From Phytopythium helicoides (taxonomy: Eukaryota > Oomycota > Peronosporomycetes > Pythiales > Pythiaceae), in NCBI GenBank assembly GCA_024867545.1, contig JANFNE010000008.1, positions 310,001-374,000 on the forward strand: 64,000 nt of DNA, written 5' to 3'. The translations under genes and the position numbers were made by a program. Shown here one piece after another: positions 1-10,452 of the stretch. The first letter of the stretch is position 1. Each line of letters starts with the position of its first letter. The notes below the pieces were generated by a model. The model did not search any database. It saw nothing but the letters and a program-made list of their open reading frames with translations, and had not been told where the DNA came from.

Positions 1-510
1 AGCATCAAGAGCTCTGAGAGGGAGCAATGTGACCTAGTTGCTGTCTCCTTCAACTCACTCATCCCATCACCTGGGTTTTCCCATTTCGACTGAGCAGCGC
101 CGGCCACAGCGACGAACTTATCAATAGAATGGGGCTTCCAAACGACCTTCGGCGCCGGCAGAGCATTCAAGACGGGCGACAGCCGACTCAATTTGCAGCG
201 ACGGACGAACATTCAACCGACACACGCACTGCGGACTCTGGAAGCTGAGTGTACCACCAAGCAGTACCACACATGGAGCACAGCACATCACCTCTCCATG
301 CCGCTGCACGCCTTGTGATTGAATCAAAAAGCCGCCGGACGCCTCGCGATTGGCTGAAACGGCGCTTCGGCTCAGCTCGTATGGGTCCAGCGCAGCCTGC
401 GTCGTTTGCGTCAGGTCAGCGGCTGGGAGAAGCTACGCCCTGGACCAGGCGTGCGTTCGGGCTCTGGCCCCGCTACCGGAGGGCTGCAGCTGTCGGCGGC
501 CAAGTCGGGA
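1..510. other. Left edge, no gene recognised
   Basis: This stretch precedes the first transporter gene. Open frames exist on both strands (for example 249-677 and the upstream extension of the 587-1474 frame), but they have no recognisable domain and lie upstream of or across the predicted promoter at 511-526. Confidence 0.5.
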
Positions 511-526
511 GCTCACTTCTCAATCT
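511..526 (+). promoter_or_regulatory. Oomycete-type Inr/FPR core promoter of the first NicO-like gene
   Basis: GCTCACTTCTCAATCT matches the oomycete core consensus GCTCATTYYNCAWTTT at nearly every position. It lies about 60 bases before the ATG at 587, a usual distance for oomycete transcription starts. It argues against the longer in-frame start at 350. Confidence 0.6.
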
Positions 527-586
527 GCTGCGCCGGGCCAAGCTCTTCCTCCTCGCTCCAAGCAAGCTCCCTCTCCAAGCTTCACC

Positions 587-1474
587 ATGGGCGAAGGCAT
601 CAACCACGACCTCGAAGGCGCGTCGCTCGGCACGATCATCGGCACTGGGATGCTGCTCGGCATCGTGCACGTGCTGACCGGCCCAGACCATCTGAGTGCA
701 CTCATCGTGCTCAGCGCTGGAAGCTCGTGGCGCTCGTGCCAGTTGGGCATGCGCTGGGGCTGCGGCCACTCGGCTGCGCTCATTATCCTCACCGTCATCT
801 TCCTCGCGGTCAACCAGAGCATCGACCTCGACTCTTTTGGCACGTACTGCGACTTTGTCGTTGGACTGCTCATGATGGGACTCGGGCTGTGGGGACTGCT
901 GCACTACCTGCGTCTGCGTAAGGCGATCAAGGAGAACCGAGGCAAGGAAATCGCGCTCGACCACATGGAGCATGGTGGCGCACCAGTATCGCCAGCTGGG
1001 TCGGTTGACGCAACACCCAAGGGGCCATACCACGCACATGTTGAGACTCCTGTCATGAACGAGATTGAGGCGCATATCCACAGCCACTCGAACGACGACT
1101 CGAAGACGATCTTTTGCTTTGGCAAGTTCAATGCACCGGACATCAAGAATGCGCGAACGCAGAAGATCACCTCGTTCGGCTACGGACTTATCCACGGACT
1201 CGCCGGCACAGGCGGCGTCCTTGGTGTGCTTCCGGCAGTCATGCTGGACAGCTGGGGCAAGTCGATGGCCTACATTCTGTCCTTCTCGGTCGCGTCCATC
1301 TTCATCATGGGGGTGTTCGCCGCCGTGTACGGCGAGGTGACGGGCCGCGTGGCGCGCGCCTCGGACTCGCTCGTGTACCGCGTGGGCATCTTCTCGTCGC
1401 TCGTCTCGCTCGTCGTGGGTGTGCTCTGGGTCATCCTCGTCTCCTGCGGACAGCTCGATGCCGTCTTTGGCTAG
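587..1474 (+). CDS. NicO/UreH-like metal transporter paralogue 1
   Basis: A single-exon membrane protein of 295 residues. The ATG at 587 sits in a good context (ACCATGG) and follows the core promoter. The first half carries HVLTGPDHLSAL, the second half HGLAGTGGVLGVLP. These are the two signature segments of the NicO/UreH nickel-cobalt transporter-like superfamily, in the variant with five residues between His and Asp-His also seen in plant members. About six to seven hydrophobic segments flank a central hydrophilic loop. The loop has several His (HAHVE, HIHSHS) and a CFGKF motif before the second half. The family moves Ni2+, Co2+ or related ions across membranes; the substrate and membrane here are unknown. 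It is followed in tandem by a close paralogue and belongs to a six-member cluster. Confidence 0.8.
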   Translation: MGEGINHDLEGASLGTIIGTGMLLGIVHVLTGPDHLSALIVLSAGSSWRSCQLGMRWGCGHSAALIILTVIFLAVNQSIDLDSFGTYCDFVVGLLMMGLGLWGLLHYLRLRKAIKENRGKEIALDHMEHGGAPVSPAGSVDATPKGPYHAHVETPVMNEIEAHIHSHSNDDSKTIFCFGKFNAPDIKNARTQKITSFGYGLIHGLAGTGGVLGVLPAVMLDSWGKSMAYILSFSVASIFIMGVFAAVYGEVTGRVARASDSLVYRVGIFSSLVSLVVGVLWVILVSCGQLDAVFG

Positions 1475-2096
1475 CTTGGCGCCATCACGCTTGCTGAGAT
1501 TGCTTCAACGCGTCACTTGCAGCTGTATACAAGCGTCCGTAGTGCCATCTGTGAGTGTAAATTGGGTGCATGCCGATAAATTGAACGCGCGAACTGCCAT
1601 ATTCATGAGTTGGTGCCAGTCTCGCAAATTACGCGTGAGGCTGCTACAGCACCGACGCCGCCGTCTAACCGGACGCAACGTTCAACATGCAGTTCCGTTA
1701 CTTTCTCGCCACATCAGAGCCCAAGCCTCACGCGTAGCCGCAGCAGCATTGCATGTACCGTCAATAGCCTGCATCGAGCGCCTCCATCCAGTCGCTCCGA
1801 ACGACTGGACGACTCGTTCGCGCTCGCTTGGACGTCGCTGCAGTCAGCAGCGATTGCGTTGTTGAAGTGGTCGCTCGGCCACGTTAAGTTCGAGCGCGTT
1901 CCATCAAGTTCGTATTAGCCTCAAGCATCATCAGCGCACTTAACACTAATCATAAATAACTCAAGTCATCCAAAACGCGAACCTAGCGCTGCATGCTCAT
2001 CAAACTCCCACGGAGCTCCTGGTTTGACACCGAAGGTTCCTCCTCCCCCCCCTCCTCCCTCTTCAGCCCTCCCGCCACCGAGATCCCCACGCTGCC
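1475..2096. other. Intergenic between NicO-like paralogues 1 and 2
   Basis: No coding sequence supported. Open frames here (for example 1419-1865) are short and low in complexity. The stretch must hold the 3' end of paralogue 1 and the promoter of paralogue 2. A pyrimidine-rich run at 2040-2065 lies just before the ATG of paralogue 2. Confidence 0.5.
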
Positions 2097-2972
2097 ATGG
2101 GCCTGGAGGACGCCGCCGCCTCGCTGGCGCACGCGTCCACGCCCGCCATCATCGGCACGGGGCTGCTGCTCGGCATCGTGCACGTGCTGACCGGTCCAGA
2201 CCACCTGAGTGCGCTCATCGTGCTCAGCGCTGGAAGCTCGTGGCGCTCGTGCCAGCTGGGCATGCGCTGGGGCTGCGGACACTCGACGGGGCTCATCGTC
2301 GTCACCGCTGCGTTCCTGGCCGTCAACCAGCACCTGGACATCGACCGCTTCGGCAGCTACTGCGACTTCATGGTCGGCTTCCTCATGATGGGACTCGGCC
2401 TCTGGGGGCTGCGCCACTACCTGCTGCTGCGCAACAAGCTCAAGGCCAAGCATCACCACCACCATCACGAAGCTACCACCGAGGAGACGCCTTTGACGCT
2501 AGAGACGGGCGTGAACAGCAGCAGCAGCAGCAGTGATGACGACGAGGAGGTTCGCAAGATCCTGCACGACCACGGCGCTGACCACGACGACGCGGCCGTC
2601 CCACGCACTTCGTGCTGCTTCGGACTCTGCGCGGCCGACATCAAGAACCCCCAGACGCAGCGGCTGACGGCCTTCCTGTATGGTACGGCGCATGGACTCG
2701 CGGGTACGGGCGGTATCCTTGGCGTGTTGCCAGCCGTGATCCTCAACGACTGGGCCAAGTCGTCGGCGTATCTCGGATCCTTCTGCATTGCGTCGATCCT
2801 AGTGATGGGTGCGTTTGCCGCCGTGTACGGCGAGGTCACAGGCCGTATGAGCCGCTTCTCAGACGCGTCGCTCGTGCGCGTGGGTGTTTTCTCGTCCAGC
2901 GTCTCGCTCTGCGTTGGCGTACTCTGGGTCGTCCTCGTGTCCACTGGAACGCTGGATGAGGTCTTTGGCTAG
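2097..2972 (+). CDS. NicO/UreH-like metal transporter paralogue 2, with a six-His loop
   Basis: A single-exon protein of 291 residues with ATG in GCCATGGGC context. Its first transmembrane half is almost identical to paralogue 1 (HVLTGPDHLSAL, then SSWRSCQLGMRWGCGHS). The central loop holds six consecutive His (about residues 120-125), then a Ser run encoded by an AGC repeat, then an acidic stretch and a CC-x(3)-C motif before NPQTQRLTAF. The second half has HGLAGTGGILGVLP and ends DEVFG, as in paralogue 1. The His-rich loop is typical of metal transporters that sense or buffer Ni/Co/Zn. Metal transport is inferred from the family. The gene ends 90 bases from the convergent glycosyltransferase gene. 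Confidence 0.8.
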   Translation: MGLEDAAASLAHASTPAIIGTGLLLGIVHVLTGPDHLSALIVLSAGSSWRSCQLGMRWGCGHSTGLIVVTAAFLAVNQHLDIDRFGSYCDFMVGFLMMGLGLWGLRHYLLLRNKLKAKHHHHHHEATTEETPLTLETGVNSSSSSSDDDEEVRKILHDHGADHDDAAVPRTSCCFGLCAADIKNPQTQRLTAFLYGTAHGLAGTGGILGVLPAVILNDWAKSSAYLGSFCIASILVMGAFAAVYGEVTGRMSRFSDASLVRVGVFSSSVSLCVGVLWVVLVSTGTLDEVFG

Positions 2973-3061
2973 TGTCGTCTTTGTAAGTGCGTCGGCCATC
3001 ATCCGACTGGAGCCATGGATCTTGCACAAGAGTAGGAACACGAAAATCAATGCTGATATCA

Positions 3062-4907
3062 CTACCCACTTTGCCCGCCCCGTGTGAATACCCTAAGTTC
3101 AGCCATAGCTCGAGCAAAAAATCTTGTATCATCATGATACGCTTGCTTGGCTCGGGAAGCCATCTGGCGGCGTTGATCTGGAGTTGTACTCTTGACAAAC
3201 TCCTTGATCGATTGGCACACTGATTTTGACGAAAAACCAGCGTTGAGTCCTCCGTCAACGCCGTGAAGAGCATGACTTCCTTCAGACGTTCCGCCAAGCA
3301 TCATCTTCGGATTTCTTCCGGCACGAGCAGGAATGAGCACGCCCATGTCGCTAGACGAGATCAATTCGTTCATCGGATTGGCGTCCGTTGTGACAATCAC
3401 TGCACCTGAGGCTCTTGCCTGGTTGATATAGTGGCCGTAGCCTTCCATGACGCTCGGGCAGAGAAAAAAAAGCCGAGTAACTCATGAGCTTGTCAAATGC
3501 CATCGCATCAAGTTGTCCCTTGTTGATTTTGAGCGGGTGGTCTGAGCCTGCGAACTGGATTTTCGAATCGTATCTTTTCCCAAACAGAGCGTTAAAAGAT
3601 GCATCGCTGATGAAGAGCTCAAGAGGAGGTAGGTTAGGCTGTGAAAGCCAGCAATCAACCACCTGTCTTGTTCCTTTCCACACACTGCAGCGGCAAAGTG
3701 TTAGCGCTGCACTCCATTTCTTGAGTGGAGACAGAGAAATTCCCACCTGGTGCCAGCGGTGTGCACAAACTTGACGGTGTCGAAGTCCTTGGCTGCGATG
3801 ACAGCATCAACAGTTGCATTCCTAACGGATGCAAGATTTGATGCACTAGAAGACGCCGCTCCGAGTATCCGTCGCGCAAATGCTGCTTGATCCGAGGACG
3901 TGTGTTTGGTGTAAAGTACTTTTGTGTCGCGGGGATTGCCCTCTTGCGTGTACCACTTGGTCACGCGTTCATAACACACCCGCGTCTTGCATAGCACCAC
4001 ATCAGCTCGCCACAGGTGGGCTTCGCTAAGCTCGTACATCTCAATATTGGGCATGAGGTACAGCGGTTTCCGGCTGCCTTCAGGCCATCTCGGGTGTGAC
4101 GGGAGTCCATCCCAGTAATGATTGAAGAAGATCACAGGAGTTTGGGGGCAAAGATCGAAGTAGTCAACCTCTTTACCCACTTTCGGGTCAAACATCTTGA
4201 TCTCAAACACCCACATGGGTAGCAATCGAGAATGAAGATCTGTAAAATCGAACAATTCGCCACCAACAAACTTAGTTAGCAACGAATCACAGCTCCCATC
4301 ACAGAACAATGATTGCTGGCTTACATTTTGCGTACGCTACTGCATCTTCGCAGTACCCATTGCCACGCAGACCTTTCGGCAAAAACACGTCGACATCTGG
4401 GCATTCCCGCAGCTTCTCGAGTAGATTCGGATCGTCTTGGCGAATTAGCTCTGCTGTCATGAGCGCTTCGTTCGCTTCGCCACTATTAGAGTTCTTGCTG
4501 TGGTTATGAAGGCGCAGCAGAGTCTCTTGACCGTCTCCAGGCGCCCCATGACTCCAAGGAATCACGAAGTCCTTCTTTGACACGCACGCAGCGTGCAAAA
4601 GACTCTGATGCAGTCGATCTTCTTCTGGGATCTCCCACGGACCCTTGTGCTCAAGCTCTTTTGCCCACGTAGGAATGAATTGATGGTTGCTGGGTACAGC
4701 AGGAATCGGGTGAAGCCTCAAGTCCAACGATTTTGGCTCGGTCCACAGTGAGGAGCTCTCGAGCATCAGTGAGGATGAGGAGAGCAGCACGAGGATTACG
4801 AGAATACATAATAGCCATCGCTGAGCTGATCGTCGTCTTTGGGACGGCATCGTTGCTGATGACACTGCGCTCCCTGCTGCTTCCGGCGCCACCTCGATCG
4901 CGGGCAT
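3062..4907 (-). CDS. Type II membrane glycosyltransferase (GT1-type fold), three exons, one frame break
   Basis: Exons read as 4907-4325, 4239-3747 and 3684-3062. The introns are 85 nt (GTAAGC...TTTTACAG, with GCTAAC) and 62 nt (GTGGGA...CTGCAG, with GCTAAC). The product is about 565 residues. It starts with a basic stretch and one hydrophobic segment (about residues 30-47), a signal anchor typical of Golgi or ER glycosyltransferases. The C-terminal half has HTAGTSVWKGT, a CPSVMEGYGHY motif and a TTDANPMNEL motif, which match the acceptor and nucleotide-sugar binding region of glycosyltransferase group 1-like proteins. The frame breaks at an A8 run (3464-3471; T8 in the gene): with T7 the reading passes straight into CPSVMEGYGHY. 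This is either an assembly error or a real lesion. The sugar and acceptor are unknown. Confidence 0.72.
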
Positions 4908-6602
4908 TTGGACACAGCCGTGCTGAGTGTACTTGAACGGAGAATTCGAAGTGGAGGAGCAACTTCATGTTCACGTCGCTCCCTGCATTCTTTCCTTTCA
5001 TTTCTGTCCGCAGACCATAGAGGCAGCTCCATTGTTATCGCCGCACCTACGCAAGGCCGTGTGGCTTTTAGTCGATTCGTGCGACACTGATTGTGAAGCA
5101 ATACAAATGCCAAGACTGCTGGACTCGGGGACCCACAATGCCCAGCTTGCTCTTGGGCGGTTTACGAGTCTCACAATCGCCGGCGATCATAGCAGCTCGT
5201 AGGCACGATATCATGAAAGTCGTGTAGTTCACCATGAGCAAATTGCTGGATGGTGTGACTGTCATCAATCGAGATGGAGGTAAGCAGCGTCATCTGTAGC
5301 CTGGGATCACAATGCGCAAGCTCCGAATGGTCGTTGATGCAGTCAACGTATATGATGGTGCCAATCGTGCTCTGCGCACGAGGAAAGTGCACGACAGAGA
5401 TAAAACCGACTCGAATACGCTGGTCTAGATGGCAGTCGTGCGCCAGGACATGCGCGTAACAATGATGTGGATCTGCTTGGTTCTGTCGACCATTGCAGAT
5501 CTGCTGCGATTTGGTTTGAGCAGTCTACACTTTCGAGCGCGGCTAGAATGCGCAGCATTTCCCCCCAAGAGCTCCTTGTTGACAATAAGAATACAGCCAC
5601 AGGTTCTTGTCGAGGTCGCGTGGTGAACGATTCGCATGCTGATGCTCAAGATTTGCAGCGATGTCGCCTCACTTGGTGGTTCAAGCGCACTGTTCGCCGC
5701 AATAAATGTGATATCGATCTGCAGGTGAGTCAGCGTGTACGCGATTCTTCTTCTAGTTATCGAAGTCTGTGCTCATTGATGCGCACGATAGAAGAGTTGA
5801 GTTGCCTACTCCACCACGACTTCAAGGCAGAAGAGTCGTCCACGCATCGCCCGCAACGCCAATGTACTCGCCAAGCCCCTGCAAAGCTCTCGAGTGATAT
5901 GGAAATTGCGTCCCGGAGCACTTTTCCTTTCGATTGAAAATGTTCGAGTCGGCAATACAATGATTCAAAGCGGGAAAGTCGTGTCCACTACGCGGTCGGA
6001 TTGCATTCACGTCACTCGGTGCTTCGACTGACTCGTTGCAGCCATTGCGACTGCGCGCCGTATCGGCAACGGCGACTGAAATTCGCAGCCAACTGTGTTC
6101 AGGCACGCCTACAGAGGCCGGACAAGCAGGCGACATCCTCGCCATTAATCCAATCCGACGGCGAGCTGTCGAGTGGATTAAATGGCTGAAGGTGAGGCGT
6201 TCTGGTCACGGAGGGGGCAGCCTCACGCGCGCTGAACACCGAAGCCTGTTTTGCGTACCACAGCATTCAGTCGCCCTGTCATGGCTTCACACGCCATTGG
6301 GCATACTGTGTGCAAGATGTTCGAATTTGACGCAGGCGAGTCGGGCGTGATGACGACCGCCTGACAGGCGATTAGTTCGACTCGCCGCACCGAGCGTTCT
6401 AATGTCCGCCACCATACTCAGCGCCACTTGTTGAGTCGATGAAGCGTCCGGAGAACGCCGGTCGGCCTCACACAGAGAAGCGAAGGCCTGTCGTGCTTCG
6501 AATGCCTTTGGGCTTCTACCGACGCCAGTCCGCCACCCATGGCTGTCTCCTAGACTGTCTTTCGGTCTGTCGGCACCGCACCAGCACAGTCTCCGGTGAG
6601 GC
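4908..6602. other. Long intergenic stretch, no gene recognised
   Basis: About 1.7 kb between the glycosyltransferase start and the third NicO-like gene. The many open frames are short and without recognisable domains. A minus-strand stretch at about 5171-5470 looks somewhat protein-like across broken frames and could be a decayed gene, but I cannot name it. On the minus strand the pyrimidine-rich TCCACTTCGAATTCT near 4950 resembles an Inr/FPR for the glycosyltransferase. Confidence 0.4.
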
Positions 6603-6616
6603 GTCACTTCCAATTC
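6603..6616 (+). promoter_or_regulatory. Inr/FPR-like core promoter of NicO-like paralogue 3
   Basis: GTCACTTCCAATTCG resembles the oomycete core promoter consensus (TCAYTYY followed by a CAWTTT-like element). It lies about 55-65 bases before the ATG at 6668. This favours that ATG over the earlier in-frame one at 6596. Confidence 0.4.
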
Positions 6617-6667
6617 GTCTCGCTCGCCGACACCTCGTCACTCCCTCCAGTTGGAAAGCGCGCCGCA

Positions 6668-7635
6668 ATGTCGATAGCAGGCAACACGACCGGGGCTCTC
6701 ATCGGAGACGGTCTATCGCATGGTATCATCCACGTGATCACAGGCCCAGACCACCTGAGTGCGCTCATCGTGCTCTCGGCTGGCACTTCGTGGCGCTCGT
6801 GCACACTCGGAGCTCTATGGGGGATAGGCCACTCGCTCGCCCTGGTACTCCTGACGATCCCGTACAGGACTTCGGACAAGGGGTTCGACATCGACACGCT
6901 CGGTTTCTATGGCGATTTCATCGTCGGCATCCTCATGATGCTGCTCGGTCTCTGGGGTCTGAGCCACTACGTCGAGGTGCGAGGCAGACCATGGACAAGC
7001 GTATCGCCACCGAGATGGCGTTCGCCGACGCTTACAACCACCAGCGGCGGCAACAGCAGAACCATCGAAGCCACGAGCTCCAGACTGTCATCGAGATGGA
7101 GGAGTCCGGGAGCGTGCCTGTTATGGGAGCTCACCCGCACACGGACGCTTACTACCAGCAGATGATCGCACGAGACGCTCAATGCGAAGTCCCTGGTCCG
7201 GCTCCGAGCGTTGCGACCGCTACTACCACAAACCCGTCGATCGAAGACACTGGCGCCGCTGCAAGGCCAGCCTGCCAGCTCTGTGGCGGAATTTCCAGCG
7301 ACATCACAAGCTCCCGCACCTTGCAAGTCGCGTCATTGTTCTACGGCTTGGTCCATGGGACTGCGGGAACGGGTGGGGTCATGAGCGAGCTCAGCGACGA
7401 AGTGTTTTATGATACGGGGCTCCTGTCGGCTTTCTTGGCTGCCTTTGCGATCGGATCCATCTTTATCATGGCAGTCTTCGCTGCATCTTATGGTGAAATA
7501 TCCGGTCGCATCATGCGCCGCAATGATGTTGCGCTGTACCGCGGTGGCATCTTCTCGTCGCTGGTATCGTTCTGCGTTGGTCTGCTTTGGATCATCCTGG
7601 TGGACTCGCAACAGCTTGACAACGTCTTTGGTTGA
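6668..7635 (+). CDS. NicO/UreH-like metal transporter paralogue 3, altered second half
   Basis: The N-terminal half reads in one frame from ATG 6668 and has HVITGPDHLSAL and SWRSC as in paralogues 1 and 2. At about 6975-7060 the frame changes; the rest reads to 7635 and ends DNVFG like the others. The change can be explained by a short intron with donor GTATCG at 7001 and acceptor at 7056 or 7059 (56-59 nt, with CTTAC inside), or by an indel. The second signature begins HGTAGTGGV as expected, but the following segment, GVLPAV...W.KS in all other copies, is replaced by unrelated residues (MSELSDEVFYDTG). The membrane segments after it are intact. It may be a diverged transporter or an early pseudogene. 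It is convergent with paralogue 4. Confidence 0.65.
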
Positions 7636-8207
7636 AAAAGCTAGCGGCATTGGAAGGCGAGGCGTTGGTTCTAATATATTCCCCTCTCTTGACTTCGTTT
7701 GCTATCCCTACAGAATGTTCTCGTCCACGCGCGTTTTCCGCATTTGGCGCGGTTTGCAGTGTCGTCCGATGCTAGCGTACCTTCATCACCTGCCTCTCGA
7801 TTTTCGCTTCCCAACTGGACACCATATGCAAGTAATAGGACACTGTCGGTTGAGCTAGCAACAGCAGCACTCGACGACTCGCTTCGCTACTCTCGTGGTT
7901 TGGTTGGACAAGATACAGCCTTTACGGCATCGACATTTCCAAGCGACGATCATTCGAAGTGTGGTGGCAGAATACTCCCACAACGATCTCGTTGCCTCAC
8001 TCTTTGGTAAAAGTTGAATCTCACAATGCAGCTGAGCGGCACGTGATAAATGCAGATGGAGATCGCCGTTGCTCATTCTTTTCTGGCTGTTCGTGCACTT
8101 TCCGTCGCCCTAGTGACGGCGGGAGATCTCGGTAACGTCTTCGTAAATGATCAAAGCCAAAACAGCAAAGTTGTGAGTATTGTTATGTATAGGATAAATC
8201 CTTCTCG
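7636..8207. other. Intergenic between convergent NicO-like paralogues 3 and 4
   Basis: About 570 bases separating two 3' ends. No coding region, RNA gene or repeat was recognised. Confidence 0.5.
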
Positions 8208-9068
8208 CTATCGACTGTCATCGTCACTAAAGACGTGGTCTAGAGAACCAGTTGCCTGCAGAGCGATCCATGCTATTCCAATGCCCATGGAAAGCAGCGC
8301 CGAGCCCGTAGCGACGGCCAGTGCTATGGTCGAAGATTTTAGAGCCCAACGGCGCGTGATTTCGCCGTAAACTGCTGCGAAGACGCCCATTCCAATCGCT
8401 GAACTGAGCGAGAATCCCACCAGGTACGCAACTGCAGGAGCAATGTGATGGATCGCAAGCACCGGAAGAACACCAAGGAGCTCTCCAGGTCCAGCAATTC
8501 CGTGAACGATTCCGACACAAACACTTGCGACTGCAGACGAGGTCACGACAGGAGAGCAGCAACTTGTGAGGTCGCACATGTGGCTGTGCTCGTGGGAATG
8601 ATCATCGTACTGGAGTTCGAGCAGGTGCGGGTGTCGGCACGATCCATCTGGAGGAAGTTGGATGTAGGATGCGTCTTGGCACTTGACTTTGCTCCACTCG
8701 CTACTCGCTTTGACCTCAGACGCTGTCTCACTTGATCGATACGCCGAGATGCCCGAGTAAAGTGTCCATGCGCCAAGAAGCAGGAGAAAGACACCTGTTA
8801 AGTAATTGCAGACCTCTCGAAGCACCGAGAGGTCGAGTGCGTGGCCGATTGCCAGTGCCACGACGGCAACGACAGCAATGCCCACCGAGTGGCCACACCC
8901 CCATTGGATGCCGAGCTTGAGCGCTTCTCTCCATGGTCGACCGCTAGACAGCGCTGCCAGCGCTCCGAGGTGATCAGGACCTGTCAGGATGTGCAGTACG
9001 CCGAGCGAGAGTCCTGTTACGAGCGCCGTGAGCACCGACGCGTGCGCGATCCCTGTCATTCCCATCAT
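8208..9068 (-). CDS. NicO/UreH-like metal transporter paralogue 4
   Basis: A single-exon protein of 286 residues. The start is MMGMTG; ATG 9068, 9065 or 9059 are all possible. The first half carries HILTGPDHLGAL and WGCGHSVG, the second HGIAGPGELLGVLP. The central loop has a His cluster (DDHSHEHSHMCD) followed at once by a Cys-Cys pair (TSCC), a plausible metal-binding segment. It is the most divergent cluster member at sequence level and, unlike its minus-strand neighbours 5 and 6, has no introns. The C-terminus is acidic (SDDDSR) rather than ending in VFG. Transport of Ni/Co-like ions is inferred from the family only. Confidence 0.77.
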   Translation of the reverse strand: MMGMTGIAHASVLTALVTGLSLGVLHILTGPDHLGALAALSSGRPWREALKLGIQWGCGHSVGIAVVAVVALAIGHALDLSVLREVCNYLTGVFLLLLGAWTLYSGISAYRSSETASEVKASSEWSKVKCQDASYIQLPPDGSCRHPHLLELQYDDHSHEHSHMCDLTSCCSPVVTSSAVASVCVGIVHGIAGPGELLGVLPVLAIHHIAPAVAYLVGFSLSSAIGMGVFAAVYGEITRRWALKSSTIALAVATGSALLSMGIGIAWIALQATGSLDHVFSDDDSR

Positions 9069-9192
9069 GGTTGACGCGTCTTAATGGTCGGCCACTGTTA
9101 TGGCGGACTCGTCAGCAGAGTGGCGCAGAACAACTCGCATTGCGACGCTTGGCGTCGAAACTCCTGCCGATCCAAATTCGCAAGATGATTCT

Positions 9193-10452
9193 CTATTCAA
9201 ACACCTCGTCCATGAGACCAGTGGCCTGCAACACGATCCACGCAACGCCCACGATGATCGAGAAGCTCGCCGAGCAAATTCCGATCCGGAGCTCCATGAG
9301 CAGCGAGTTGCGGCCCAACCGACCGGTAATTTCGCCATAGAGCGCAGCGAACACGCCCATGATGAAGATGGACGAGAGGCAGAACGAGCCAAGGTACGCG
9401 ACCGACTTGACCCAGTTGTCCAGCACCACGGCGGGAAGCACGCCAAGGATGCCCCCCGGCCCTGCAATGCCGTGCACGATGCCCACGAACAGCGCAGTGA
9501 TCTGTCAGTTGGGACATACAAATCTCGGTTAGACACAACTGCACGCAACCGCAAGGCTCATGTGGGAGGAATGCTGAACGTACGCGCTGGGTGGCCGGGT
9601 TTGAGAAGGACATGGTCGGACAGCACTTGCCGCACCATTTGGGCCGGCTCGGAGCCGCCTCCTGCTTGTCCGTGGGCTCGTCCAGCCGCAGTGACGGCAC
9701 GCGCGAGCTCACTGGCGACGCGTGGCGCGACTCCTGGTGCGTCTCCTTGTCTCCGTCGACCGTGAGCAGCACTTGGTACGGCTGCGGCGACAGTAGAGCC
9801 CCCGGCAGCGTCGTGCTGGACCTCCTCTCCTCGCGGTTGCTCACACTAGCTCTAGATGGAATCTGCACTGGCGTGAGCGGCGTGACCGCGAATGGAAGCT
9901 GCTCGGCCGAGGACGAGACCGAGGACGACCTGCCGACTCGCTGCGGGGGCTGCAGGTGCTCGCTGGGCGCCGAGGTCGAGGCCAGCAGCGCCTCCTTACA
10001 CTGCACGCGGTACTTCCGGCGTACGTGCACGGCGGTCCACGCGCCGAGCGCGATCATGAATACGCCGACGACGTAGTTGCAGTAGACGCCGATCGAGTTG
10101 AGGTTGACGGTCTGCCCTGCCGCGAAGAAGATGCCCGCCATGATGATGAGCCCGATGGAGTGTCCGCATCCCCAGCGCAGGCCGAGCGAGAAGGCCTTCC
10201 AGGACGAGTTGGCGGTCATGGCGGCCAGCGCGCTGAGGTGGTCGGGGCCTGCGGTTGCGGCGGTTAGCGGCGGAGATAGCGGCGCGGTTGGGAGCGCGCC
10301 AATCACCTGTGAGCACGTGCACGAGCCCCAGCAGCAGCCCCGTGGCCACGATCTTGCCCAGCGACGCGTGCGAGAGGCTGCTGGTGGTGCTGGCGCTCAG
10401 CACGCGCGTGCCGCGCGCCCGGCGCCAGCTCCAGCGGCCACTCGAGCTCCAT
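9193..10452 (-). CDS. NicO/UreH-like metal transporter paralogue 5, three exons, start region frame break
   Basis: Exons read as about 10452-10307, 10248-9584 and 9501-9193. The introns are 58 nt (GTGATT...CCGCAG) and 82 nt (GTACGT...CTGACAG, with CTAAC). Intron 1 splits the Gly codon of HVLTG|PDH, exactly as in paralogue 6. The protein is about 370 residues with a long Ser/Thr-rich central loop and a WCGKCCPT motif before NPATQR. The second half has HGIAGPGGILGVLP. The exon-1 frame has no ATG of its own. The ATG at 10452 gives MELEWPLELAPGARHA, which resembles the paralogue 6 N-terminus, but lies in another frame. Two extra bases in the CG run near 10404 would join them. Either a CG-repeat contraction, an assembly error or a GTG start at 10403 applies. 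Confidence 0.7.

Noticed and set aside
249..677. Frames upstream of and overlapping the first NicO-like gene
   Set aside because: They cross the predicted promoter and the real start and show no domain.
5171..5470. Protein-like minus-strand fragments in the 1.7 kb gap
   Set aside because: Pieces lie in different frames with stops, and I recognise no family; too weak to call even as a pseudogene.
6977..6987. 11-base GT...AG 'intron' that would repair the frame of NicO-like paralogue 3
   Set aside because: Far below any plausible intron size; a 56-59 nt intron nearby or an indel is more likely.
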